Source: an uncultured Oscillospiraceae bacterium
GTDB lineage: Bacteria; Bacillota; Clostridia; Oscillospirales; Ruminococcaceae
Direction of reading: 5' to 3'
NCBI GenBank assembly: GCA_900547455.1
Contig: URGV01000003.1
Coordinates: 1 to 64,000, forward strand
Length of the DNA stretch: 64,000 nucleotides
Positions 48,587 to 55,938 of the stretch are shown piece by piece. The notes under the pieces are model-generated. The model did no database searches. It saw only the letters and a list, made by a program, of their open reading frames with translations, and was not told where the DNA came from. A program made the translations under genes and the position numbers. Each line of letters opens with the position of its first letter. Position 1 is the first letter of the stretch.

Positions 48587-49483
48587 TTACAGCAGGTGCT
48601 TCTCCATGACCTGGTTGTCCTTGTCGAAGTTTTCCAGCTTGAGGTAGTACTCCGCCGTCTCGACCAGGGCGTCCATCGGGACGATGCCGATCAGCTCCGA
48701 GCCGATGATCTGCACGCCGTAGCGGGCGGCCTCGAAGCGGACCGTCTCATAGACGCGGTAGATCGGGGTCTTGGTGTAGTTGGTCATGTTGATCGAAACC
48801 TGGGCGGTGTTGCGCTCCTCGAGCATGACGCCGATCGATTTGACCCAGCGCATGCCGCCGGAGGACTCGCGGATGGTCTTGGCGATCTTGTTGGCGATCT
48901 CGACATCGGAGGTGGAGAGGTTGATGTTGAAGGCGACCAGCGGGAAGCGCGCGCCGACGGCGACGATGCCGGCGGTCGGGTGAATCTCATGGTTGCCGTA
49001 GTCCGGGTACCATTTTGGATCCTGCAGCTTCTCCGGCATGCCCTCAAACTGACCCTTGCGGATGGCGGCCAGGTTGCGGCGGTGCGGAGCGGTGGCCGAT
49101 TCCTCGTACAGGGTGACCGGCATCTTCAGCTCCTCCCAGATGCGCTGGCCGACCTTTTTGGACAGCTCGACGCACTCCTCCATGCTGACGTCCTTGACCG
49201 GGGTGAAGGGGATGACGTCCACCGCGCCCATGCGGGGATGCTCGCCGTGGTGCTTGGTCATGTCGATCTTCTCAACGCAGGCTTTGGCAAAGCGGAAGGC
49301 CGCCTCACTCATCTGGTCGGGGTCGCCGACGATGGTGAAGACGCTGCGGTTGTGGTTTTCGTCGGAGGAGTAGTCCATCAGCGCGACGCCCGGCACGCTG
49401 CGCACCGCGTCGGCGATGTACTCGATGACCTCTTTGTTTCTGCCCTCGGAGCAGTTTGGAACGCATTCGATAATTCTTGCCAT
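48587..49483 (-). CDS. ftcD: Glutamate formimidoyltransferase
   Basis: Moves the formimino group of formiminoglutamate onto tetrahydrofolate, releasing glutamate. The 298 residues start MARIIECVPNCSEGRN and contain DYSSDENHNRSVFTIVGDP and HHGEHPRMGAVDVIPFTP (folate and catalytic His region), then the C-terminal GSELIGIVPMDALVETAEYYL. It corresponds to the transferase half of the bifunctional animal FTCD, with the cyclodeaminase made by a separate gene in this operon. AGGAGGT lies at 8 bases. Confidence 0.96.
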   Translation of the reverse strand: MARIIECVPNCSEGRNKEVIEYIADAVRSVPGVALMDYSSDENHNRSVFTIVGDPDQMSEAAFRFAKACVEKIDMTKHHGEHPRMGAVDVIPFTPVKDVSMEECVELSKKVGQRIWEELKMPVTLYEESATAPHRRNLAAIRKGQFEGMPEKLQDPKWYPDYGNHEIHPTAGIVAVGARFPLVAFNINLSTSDVEIANKIAKTIRESSGGMRWVKSIGVMLEERNTAQVSINMTNYTKTPIYRVYETVRFEAARYGVQIIGSELIGIVPMDALVETAEYYLKLENFDKDNQVMEKHLL

Positions 49484-49564
49484 AGGAAATAACCTCCTGA
49501 TTGTTGATAAAGAAAGGGCCCGCCCGGCTGTGGACGGGCCTTATTATATGTTGAAAAAACGATG

Positions 49565-51586
49565 TTATTTGTTTTCCACCGCTGCCAGCGCTTCCTTGAT
49601 AACCTCGTCGTCCGCGATGTACGGCAGGGTGACGTGGTACTGGCCCGGGTGGGACTGGTTAAACTCGACGCAGGTTTCGATCGAGTGCTCGTTGCGCGCC
49701 CAGCTGCGGCGGGCAACACCACTCATGACGTCCCAGATCATCGAGACCTTGAGGATCTCGTCGACCCGCTCGGAGCCGTCCAGCACCATGCCGAAGCCGC
49801 CGTTGATGGCCTTGCCGATGCCGACGCCGCCGCCGTTGTGCAGGGCAACCAGGCTCATGCCGCGGGCGCAGTTGCCGGCGAAGCACTGCACCGCCATATC
49901 CGCCATGATGTTGGAGCCGTCCTTGATGTTGGAGGTCTCACGGAAGGTGGAGTCGGTGCCGGAGGTGTCGTGGTGGTCGCGACCGAGCATGACCGGTCCG
50001 ATCTTGCCCTGGCGGACCATCTCGTTAAACTTGAGCGCGATCTTGGTTCTGCCGTAGGCGTCCTGATAGAGGATGCGGCACTGGGTGCCGACGACCAGCT
50101 TGTTCTTCTTGGCGTCGCGGACCCACAGCCAGTTGTCGCGGTCCTGATAGCGGGCGTTGGGGTCGATGCACTCCATCGCCGCGGCGTCGGTGGCGTCCAG
50201 GTCCTCCGGCTTGCCGGACAGGCAGCACCAGCGGAACGGGCCGTAGCCGTAGTCGAACAGGCAGGGGCCGAGGATGTCCTCGACGTAGGACGGGAAGATG
50301 AAGCCGTCCAGCTCGTCGTGGCCGTTCTTGCAGATCTGCGGAACGCCGGCGTCAAAGACCGCCTTCATAAAGCTGTTGCCGTAGTCGAAGAAGTAGGTGC
50401 CCTGGTCGTGCAGCTTGCAGATCAGCTCGAAGTGGTGGCGCAGCGTCTTGTTGACCAGCTCCTTGAAGCCCTCGGGGTCCTTGTCCAGCATCTCGGTGCG
50501 CTGCTCAAAGGTCAGTCCCTGCGGGCAGTAGCCGCCGTCGTACGGGACGTGGCAGGAGGTCTGGTCGGAGAGCAGGTCGATGTGGACGTTTTTCTCGATC
50601 AGGTACTCCAGCAGGTCGACGACGTTGCCGTGGTAAGCGACCGCGCACGGCTCGCCGGCCTTCTGCGCCGCCTGCGCCCACTCCAGCGCCTGATCGAGGC
50701 TGTCGGTGTACTTGTCGACCCAGCCCTGGGTGTAGCGGGTCATGATGCGGGAGATGTCGACCTCGGCGATGATCGAGGCTGCGCCCGCGATGTCGGCCGC
50801 CTTGCCCTGTGCGCCGGACATGCCGCCAAGGCCGGAGGTGACATAGAGCTTGCCGGCGAGGTTGCCCTCCTTCGGGATGCCCAGCACCAGACGTCCGGCG
50901 TTGAGAAGGGTGTTGAAGGTGCCGTGGACGATGCCCTGCGGGCCGATGTACATCCAGCCGCCGGCGGTCATCTGGCCGTAGTTGGCGACGCCCAGAGCGG
51001 CGGCGCGGTTGAAGGATTCCTGATTGTCGAACATGCCGATCATCAGGCCATTGGTGATGATGACGCGCGGGGAGGTCTTGTGGGATTTGAACAGGCCCAG
51101 CGGGTGGCCGGATTCGACGACGAGGGTCTGGTCGTCGGTGAGCACCTCGAGGTATTTTTTGATCAGGCGGTACTGCATCCAGTTCTGGCAGACCTGGCCG
51201 GTCTCGCCGTAGGTGGTCAGCTCATAGGGGTAGAGGGCGACGTCGAAGTCGAGGTTGTTGTCGATCATGACCTGGAAGGCCTTGCCCTCGATGCAGTTGC
51301 CCTTGTACTGGTCGATCGGTTTGCCGTGGATTTCCCCCTGCGGGCGGAAGCGGTAGCCGTAGATGCGGCCGTGCTCCTCCAGCTCCTGCGCGAACTCCTT
51401 GGCCATCTGTTTGTGGTGGTCGGGGTGGATGTAGCGCAGGGCGTTTTTGATGGCGAGCTCCTTATCGGCCTGGGTGAGGTGGGATTCGCGGTGCGGCGCA
51501 CGGCGGATGCCCTCGACGAAGGTCGGGTATTCGGGAAGCTCATAGTCCAGTTTAATCATCATTGCTTCTTCCGGTTTGTAGTCCAT
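49565..51586 (-). CDS. hutU: Urocanate hydratase
   Basis: NAD-dependent urocanase, converting urocanate to imidazolonepropionate. The 673-residue length is the long form found in Firmicutes. Family blocks seen include GGWMYIGPQGIVHGTFNTLLNAG (about 215), YVTSGLGGMSGAQGKAADIAGA (about 255), the cysteine region QTSCHVPYDGGYCPQGLTFEQR (about 345) and VMLGRDHHDTSGTDSTFRETSNIKDGSN (about 530). The ATG at 51586 has AGGAGGT at 7 bases; the longer frame is non-coding. It is the first gene of the operon. No histidine ammonia-lyase (hutH) is present nearby. Confidence 0.96.
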   Translation of the reverse strand: MDYKPEEAMMIKLDYELPEYPTFVEGIRRAPHRESHLTQADKELAIKNALRYIHPDHHKQMAKEFAQELEEHGRIYGYRFRPQGEIHGKPIDQYKGNCIEGKAFQVMIDNNLDFDVALYPYELTTYGETGQVCQNWMQYRLIKKYLEVLTDDQTLVVESGHPLGLFKSHKTSPRVIITNGLMIGMFDNQESFNRAAALGVANYGQMTAGGWMYIGPQGIVHGTFNTLLNAGRLVLGIPKEGNLAGKLYVTSGLGGMSGAQGKAADIAGAASIIAEVDISRIMTRYTQGWVDKYTDSLDQALEWAQAAQKAGEPCAVAYHGNVVDLLEYLIEKNVHIDLLSDQTSCHVPYDGGYCPQGLTFEQRTEMLDKDPEGFKELVNKTLRHHFELICKLHDQGTYFFDYGNSFMKAVFDAGVPQICKNGHDELDGFIFPSYVEDILGPCLFDYGYGPFRWCCLSGKPEDLDATDAAAMECIDPNARYQDRDNWLWVRDAKKNKLVVGTQCRILYQDAYGRTKIALKFNEMVRQGKIGPVMLGRDHHDTSGTDSTFRETSNIKDGSNIMADMAVQCFAGNCARGMSLVALHNGGGVGIGKAINGGFGMVLDGSERVDEILKVSMIWDVMSGVARRSWARNEHSIETCVEFNQSHPGQYHVTLPYIADDEVIKEALAAVENK

Positions 51587-51639
51587 AAGGTTTACCTCCT
51601 GTTTTATTTTTTCTATTGAAAGTGGGTTTTGGTTTACAT

Positions 51640-51727
51640 TTGGTTGGGGGTTCCCAGGGGGGATTTTGCAGGGGCGGGTGGCCCCTGCGTGGCCCAATAT
51701 GCGAGGGGCGTTGCCCCTCTGCACTCC
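51640..51727. repeat. GC-rich short inverted repeats upstream of hutU
   Basis: Short GC-rich complementary pairs (GCAGGGGC...GCCCCTGC and GAGGGGC...GCCCCTC) lie between hutU and the ZIP promoter. They are similar in style to the other intergenic repeats of the window. Confidence 0.45.
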
Positions 51728-51729
51728 CC

Positions 51730-51758
51730 TTGACTTTTGGAGAGCAATCGAGTATACT
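51730..51758 (+). promoter_or_regulatory. Promoter of the ZIP gene
   Basis: TTGACT (51730-51735) and TATACT (51753-51758) are 17 bases apart. Confidence 0.7.
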
Positions 51759-51768
51759 ATAACTGAAA

Positions 51769-51784
51769 GTTAGCAAATGCTAAC
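51769..51784 (+). promoter_or_regulatory. Palindromic metal-type operator, ZIP gene
   Basis: GTTAGCAAATGCTAAC, an inverted repeat of 7-base arms around AA, sits just downstream of the -10 box. The feoA promoter has GTTAGCCTATGCTTAC at the matching place. The TTAGC...GCTAA form resembles DtxR-family sites. The regulator itself is not in the window. Confidence 0.6.
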
Positions 51785-51807
51785 CTAAATGGAAGGAGAG
51801 GATTTCT

Positions 51808-52599
51808 TTGACAAATGCACTTCTCTGGGCCCTGACCGGCACCGGTTTTACCTTTCTGATGACAACGCTGGGTGCGGCGATGGTCTTTTTCTTTAAAAAG
51901 CAGGTCAGCGCCAATATTCAAAAAATCTTTCTGGGCTTTGCCGCCGGGGTGATGATCGCCGCCTCGGTCTGGAGCCTGCTGATTCCCGCCATGGAGGAGG
52001 CAGAAGCCGCCGGTACCCCCGGCTGGCTGCCGGCGGCGGGCGGGTTTATCCTCGGCATCGCCTTTTTGATGCTGCTGGACAGCCTGCTGCCCCATCTGCA
52101 CCCCGGCGCGCAGGTGGCGGAGGGCATTTCCAGCAACTGGAAGCGCACCACCATGCTGATGCTGGCGGTCACGCTGCACAATATCCCCGAGGGCATGGCG
52201 GTCGGCCTTGCCTTCGCCCTGGCGGCCCAACATTCGCAGCAGGCCGGCTACACCGCGGCGCTGGCTCTGGCGCTGGGCATCGGCATCCAGAACTTCCCCG
52301 AGGGCGCGGCTATCTCGCTGCCGCTGCGGCAGGAGGGCTTTAGCCGGTTCCGCAGCTTTGTCTACGGGATGCTTTCCGGCATCGTGGAGCCGGTGTTCGG
52401 CATCCTGGTGGTGCTGGCGGCGGGCAGCATCCAGCCGCTGATGCCGTGGCTGCTCAGTTTTGCGGCGGGCGCGATGATGTATGTGGTGGTCGAGGAGCTG
52501 ATCCCCGAGGCGCACCTGGGCGAGCACTCCAACGTCGGCACCCTCGGCGTGATGGGCGGCTTTCTGGTGATGATGGTGCTGGACGTGGCGCTGGGATAA
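51808..52599 (+). CDS. ZIP family metal transporter
   Basis: A 263-residue zinc/iron permease with eight hydrophobic helices. The metal-binding helix IV reads HNIPEGMAVGLAFAL (about 125) and helix V has IQNFPEGAAISLPL (about 157), the paired HNxPEG and NFPEG signatures of the GufA-like group. The start is TTG at 51808, behind AAGGAGAGG at 6 bases. Its promoter carries an operator matching that of feoAB, so it probably brings in iron, manganese or zinc under metal shortage. Confidence 0.92.
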   Translation: MTNALLWALTGTGFTFLMTTLGAAMVFFFKKQVSANIQKIFLGFAAGVMIAASVWSLLIPAMEEAEAAGTPGWLPAAGGFILGIAFLMLLDSLLPHLHPGAQVAEGISSNWKRTTMLMLAVTLHNIPEGMAVGLAFALAAQHSQQAGYTAALALALGIGIQNFPEGAAISLPLRQEGFSRFRSFVYGMLSGIVEPVFGILVVLAAGSIQPLMPWLLSFAAGAMMYVVVEELIPEAHLGEHSNVGTLGVMGGFLVMMVLDVALG

Positions 52600-52619
52600 T
52601 CGGAAATAAAATTCCATCG

Positions 52620-52675
52620 AAAAAAACAGGCGCAGCCGCTGTCAAAAGTGGCTGCGCCTGTTGTCTGTTTTTTTA
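52620..52675. terminator. Bidirectional terminator ZIP / feoB
   Basis: CAGGCGCAGCC (52627-52637) pairs with GGCTGCGCCTG (52650-52660). A-runs on the left and T-runs on the right serve both strands. Confidence 0.8.
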
Positions 52676-54685
52676 AAAGATCAGCGAACCGACCTGGAAG
52701 ATGATGGTGCCCACGATGTAGGCCGCCAGCGTCTGGTAGGCAGCGGTGAGGATGGCCTCCTTCATCGAGCCGAGCTCCCGGCGGGAAGCGGCGAAGGCCG
52801 CCACGCACGGCATGTACAGGATGGTGAAGGCCAGGAAGCTGAAGGCGCTCAGCGGGGTGAAGATCTGCGCGAGCGCGGCGCTCAGCTGGGCGTCGGTGGT
52901 GGAGCCGGTGAGGATGGTCAGGGTGCTGACCACCGATTCCTTGGCAGTGAAGCCGGTGATGAGGGCGGTGGAGGCGCGCCAGTCGTTGAAGCCAAGCGGC
53001 GAAAAGACCGGTGCAATCACCGAGCCGATCGAGGCCAGGATGCTGTCGGCGCTGTCTGCCACCATATTGAGCCGCCAGTCAAAGCTCTGCAAAAACCAGA
53101 TGACAATCGAGGCGATGAAGATGATGGTGAAGGCCTTGTGCAAAAAGTCCTTGGCCTTTTCCCACATGTGGAGCAGCACGCTCTTGGCGTCGGGCAGGCG
53201 GTAGGCCGGCAGCTCCATGACAAAGGGCACCGAATTGCCCTGGAAGATGGTCTTTTTCAGCAGCAGCCCCGAGAGGATAGCAACCACAATGCCCAGCACA
53301 TACAGCGACACCATCACCAGCGCGGCGTGGTCGGGGAAGAAGGCCGCGGTGATCATGCCGTAGATCGGCAGCTTCGCGCTGCAGGACATGAACGGGGTGA
53401 GCACAATGGTCATCTTGCGGTCGCGGTCGCTGGAGAGTGTGCGGGTGGCCATGATGGCCGGCACGCTGCACCCAAAGCCGATCAGCATCGGCACAAAGCT
53501 GCGGCCGGAAAGGCCGATCTTGCGCAGCAGCTTATCCATGACAAAGGCAACCCTCGCCATGTAGCCGCTGTCTTCCAGCAGCGACAGGAAGAAGAAGAGC
53601 AGCACGATGATCGGCAAGAAGGAGAGGACGCTGCCCACGCCCGCGCACACACCGTCGATGATGAGCGAAACAAGCCACGGGGTGACCTGCATCCCGGTGA
53701 GGGTGGCGGAGAGCCAGGCGGTGAACTGGTCGATCCAGGCGCCCAGCAGGTCCTGCAGCGGCGCGCCGATGACCGAGAAGGTCAGCCAGAAGATGACGAG
53801 CATGATGAGCAGGAAAACCGGGATGCCGAGATACTTGCTGGTCAGCACCTGGTCGATCTTTTCGGAGCGCAGCTGCTCGCGGGTTTCCTGATGCTTGACC
53901 ACGCACTGGGCGCACAGATCCTCGATGTAGCTGTAGCGCATGTCGGCCAGGGCCGCTTCGCGGTCGGTGCCCAGCTCCTCCTCCATCTGCTCGACGATGT
54001 GGTCGATGATGTGGATGTCGCCCATGTCCAGATCCAGCGCCTTAAACATCGGCTCATCGCCCTCCACCAGCTTGGTGGCGGCAAAGCGAGTCGGGTAGCC
54101 GGCAGCCTGGGCGTGGTCCTCAATGATGTGCGCGATTGAATGGATGGCGCGGTGGACAGCGCCCTGACAGAAGTCCATTTTCTGGGTGGGCTTTTTGTCG
54201 TGGACGGTCTTGATGACGACGTCCAGCAGGTCGGAGATGCCCTCCCCCTTGGCGGCGGAGATCGGGATGACCGGGATACCCAGCCGCTCCGAGAGCTTTT
54301 TGATGTGGATGCTGTTGCCGCTGGCGCGCACCTCGTCCATCATATTCAGCGCCAGGATCATCGGGATGTTCAGCTCCATCAGCTGCAGGGTCAGGTAGAG
54401 GTTGCGTTCCAGGTTGGTGGCGTCGACGATGTTGATGATGGCGTCGGGATGTTCCTTGATTAAAAAGTCCCGGGTGACCACCTCCTCGGAGGTGTAGGGG
54501 GACAGCGAATAGATGCCGGGCAGGTCGACCAGCACCGCATCCTTATATTTGCGGATGGGGCCCTCCTTTTTCTCGACGGTGACGCCGGGGAAGTTGCCGA
54601 CATGCTGGTTGCTGCCGGTCAGGGCGTTGAAGAGGGTGGTTTTTCCGCAGTTCTGGTTGCCGGCCAACGCGAGAAGGTAGCTCAT
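52673..54685 (-). CDS. feoB: Ferrous iron transporter FeoB
   Basis: GTPase-coupled Fe(II) permease. The 670 residues start with the G-domain (G1 GNQNCGKTT, G3 DLPGIYSL, G4 NMMD) and an acidic helical linker with DLCAQCVVKHQE. The two Gate repeats of the membrane part follow, each with cysteine-containing segments (GFGCSVPAIMATRTL, MSCSAKLPIYG). No FeoC gene is present. It overlaps feoA by 4 bases, so the two are coupled, and is transcribed from the feoA promoter. Confidence 0.96.
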   Translation of the reverse strand: MSYLLALAGNQNCGKTTLFNALTGSNQHVGNFPGVTVEKKEGPIRKYKDAVLVDLPGIYSLSPYTSEEVVTRDFLIKEHPDAIINIVDATNLERNLYLTLQLMELNIPMILALNMMDEVRASGNSIHIKKLSERLGIPVIPISAAKGEGISDLLDVVIKTVHDKKPTQKMDFCQGAVHRAIHSIAHIIEDHAQAAGYPTRFAATKLVEGDEPMFKALDLDMGDIHIIDHIVEQMEEELGTDREAALADMRYSYIEDLCAQCVVKHQETREQLRSEKIDQVLTSKYLGIPVFLLIMLVIFWLTFSVIGAPLQDLLGAWIDQFTAWLSATLTGMQVTPWLVSLIIDGVCAGVGSVLSFLPIIVLLFFFLSLLEDSGYMARVAFVMDKLLRKIGLSGRSFVPMLIGFGCSVPAIMATRTLSSDRDRKMTIVLTPFMSCSAKLPIYGMITAAFFPDHAALVMVSLYVLGIVVAILSGLLLKKTIFQGNSVPFVMELPAYRLPDAKSVLLHMWEKAKDFLHKAFTIIFIASIVIWFLQSFDWRLNMVADSADSILASIGSVIAPVFSPLGFNDWRASTALITGFTAKESVVSTLTILTGSTTDAQLSAALAQIFTPLSAFSFLAFTILYMPCVAAFAASRRELGSMKEAILTAAYQTLAAYIVGTIIFQVGSLIF

Positions 54686-54915
54686 TGTACCGAATCCTCC
54701 TCGATCTCAATTTTTGCCGCGTCCTCGGCGCGGATGGTCAGCACATAGCCGCGCAGGTACAGCTCGATGGGGTCGCCCATCGGCGCCACCTTGCGGACCA
54801 TCACCTTGGTCTTGGGGGTCAGCCCCATGTCCAGCAGCCTGCGGCGCAGCGCGCCATCCCCGCCCACAACGGTGATGATGCCGCCCTGTCCGGGTTTCAC
54901 ACAGTCCAATGTCAT
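54682..54915 (-). CDS. feoA: Ferrous iron transport protein FeoA
   Basis: A 77-residue SH3-like partner of FeoB. The sequence MTLDCVKPGQGGIITVVGG, RRRLLDMGLTPKTKVMVRKVAPMGDPIELYLRGYVLTIRAEDAAKIEI follows the family throughout. The ATG at 54915 has GGGAGG at 7 bases. Its promoter carries the same palindrome type as the ZIP gene. Confidence 0.96.
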   Translation of the reverse strand: MTLDCVKPGQGGIITVVGGDGALRRRLLDMGLTPKTKVMVRKVAPMGDPIELYLRGYVLTIRAEDAAKIEIEEDSVQ

Positions 54916-54940
54916 AATCAATCCTCCCAATTACACAGTT

Positions 54941-54956
54941 GTTAGCCTATGCTTAC
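54941..54956 (-). promoter_or_regulatory. Palindromic metal-type operator, feoA
   Basis: GTTAGCCTATGCTTAC directly abuts the -10 box. It agrees with the ZIP operator at 13 of 16 positions, including GTTAGC and ATGCT. Confidence 0.6.
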
Positions 54957-54985
54957 ATTTTAATCATTTCCAAAGATGTTGTCAA
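54957..54985 (-). promoter_or_regulatory. Promoter of feoAB
   Basis: TTGACA (54980-54985) and TAAAAT (54957-54962) lie on the minus strand, 17 bases apart. Confidence 0.7.
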
Positions 54986-55046
54986 TAGCTAACGGGCCGG
55001 TTTTGGAGGGCAAAGAGCGATTCATTTTGGGCAGATTGCAGGGTGC

Positions 55047-55075
55047 TGGACTTTTTGAGACATTTCTGCTAGACT
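55047..55075 (+). promoter_or_regulatory. Promoter of methyltransferase gene
   Basis: TGGACT (55047-55052) and TAGACT (55070-55075) are 17 bases apart, followed by an AAAGGGGGAGGG ribosome site. Confidence 0.5.
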
Positions 55076-55101
55076 GAAAGAGAAAGGGGGAGGGAGAACA
55101 A

Positions 55102-55896
55102 ATGATCCGTTTTGAACAAACTTTCGATGCGGCCGCGCTGGACTATGACAGCAGCCGACCGCTCTATCCCGCCGCGCTGTATACCGATCTGCTGCGCCAT
55201 GTGCCGCTGACCGCGCAGAGCCGCGTTCTGGAGATTGGCCTTGGAACCGGGAAGGCTTCGGAGCCGATTCTGCGGACAGGCTGTTCCTTAACCGGGCTGG
55301 AACCGGGGAGCAATCTGGCGGCGCTGGCAGCCGAGCGGCTAAAAGGATACGCTAACCTCTCTCTGCTCAACTGCACCCTGCAGGACTATGCGGGGGAGGG
55401 CGCGCCCTTTGATCTGATCTACGCGGCCACCGCCTTCCACTGGATCCCGGAAGAATACGGCTACTGCCGGGTGTTTGAGCTGCTGCGGGAGGGCGGCAGC
55501 TTTGCCCGCTTTGCCTACCACGCGGGCAGCGACCGGAGCAGGCCGCGGCTGGCGCAGGAGATAGAAAGGCTTTACCAGCAATATATGCGCAAGGGGGACA
55601 AACCATCCCCGCCCCCAAAAGAATTTGGCAGGGAGGACGCCGAGGCGCTCGCCGCTGTCGCGCTGCGGTATGGATTTGTCGAGCCGCGCAGTTTTCTCTA
55701 TCAGATGACAAAGGATTTTTCGGCAGAGGAATATCTGGCGCTACTGCGCACCTATCCCGACCATATGGCTCTTCCGGAGCAGAAGCGGGAGGGGCTGTTT
55801 GCAGGGATTGCCAACGTCATCCAACAACACGGCGGTACCCTGACCGTTTTCTACACGGTGGATATGGAGCTGGCGCAAAAGCCGGAGAAATATTAG
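55102..55896 (+). CDS. Class I SAM-dependent methyltransferase
   Basis: A 264-residue Rossmann methyltransferase. Motif I is VLEIGLGTGKASEPIL (about 44-59), the motif II acid lies in GLEPGSN, and DLIYAATAFHWIPEE serves as motif IV (about 103-117), followed by a poorly conserved C-terminal substrate region. The FHWxxxE pattern occurs in small-molecule methyltransferases. The substrate is unknown. A single gene with a shared terminator against ptsI. Confidence 0.88.
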   Translation: MIRFEQTFDAAALDYDSSRPLYPAALYTDLLRHVPLTAQSRVLEIGLGTGKASEPILRTGCSLTGLEPGSNLAALAAERLKGYANLSLLNCTLQDYAGEGAPFDLIYAATAFHWIPEEYGYCRVFELLREGGSFARFAYHAGSDRSRPRLAQEIERLYQQYMRKGDKPSPPPKEFGREDAEALAAVALRYGFVEPRSFLYQMTKDFSAEEYLALLRTYPDHMALPEQKREGLFAGIANVIQQHGGTLTVFYTVDMELAQKPEKY

Positions 55897-55903
55897 AGCA
55901 ACG

Positions 55904-55938
55904 AAAAAAAGAGTGTGGGTTTTCCCACACTCTTTTTT
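55904..55938. terminator. Bidirectional terminator methyltransferase / ptsI
   Basis: AAAAAGAGTGTGGG pairs with CCCACACTCTTTTT, with T-runs on both strands. Confidence 0.9.

Noticed and set aside
49562..51619. 685-codon open frame antisense to hutU
   Set aside because: It is the mirror of a strongly biased high-GC gene with full protein-family support, and no ribosome site or independent signal is present. The same holds for the long antisense frames over glgP, PBP2, aspS and the VWA gene.
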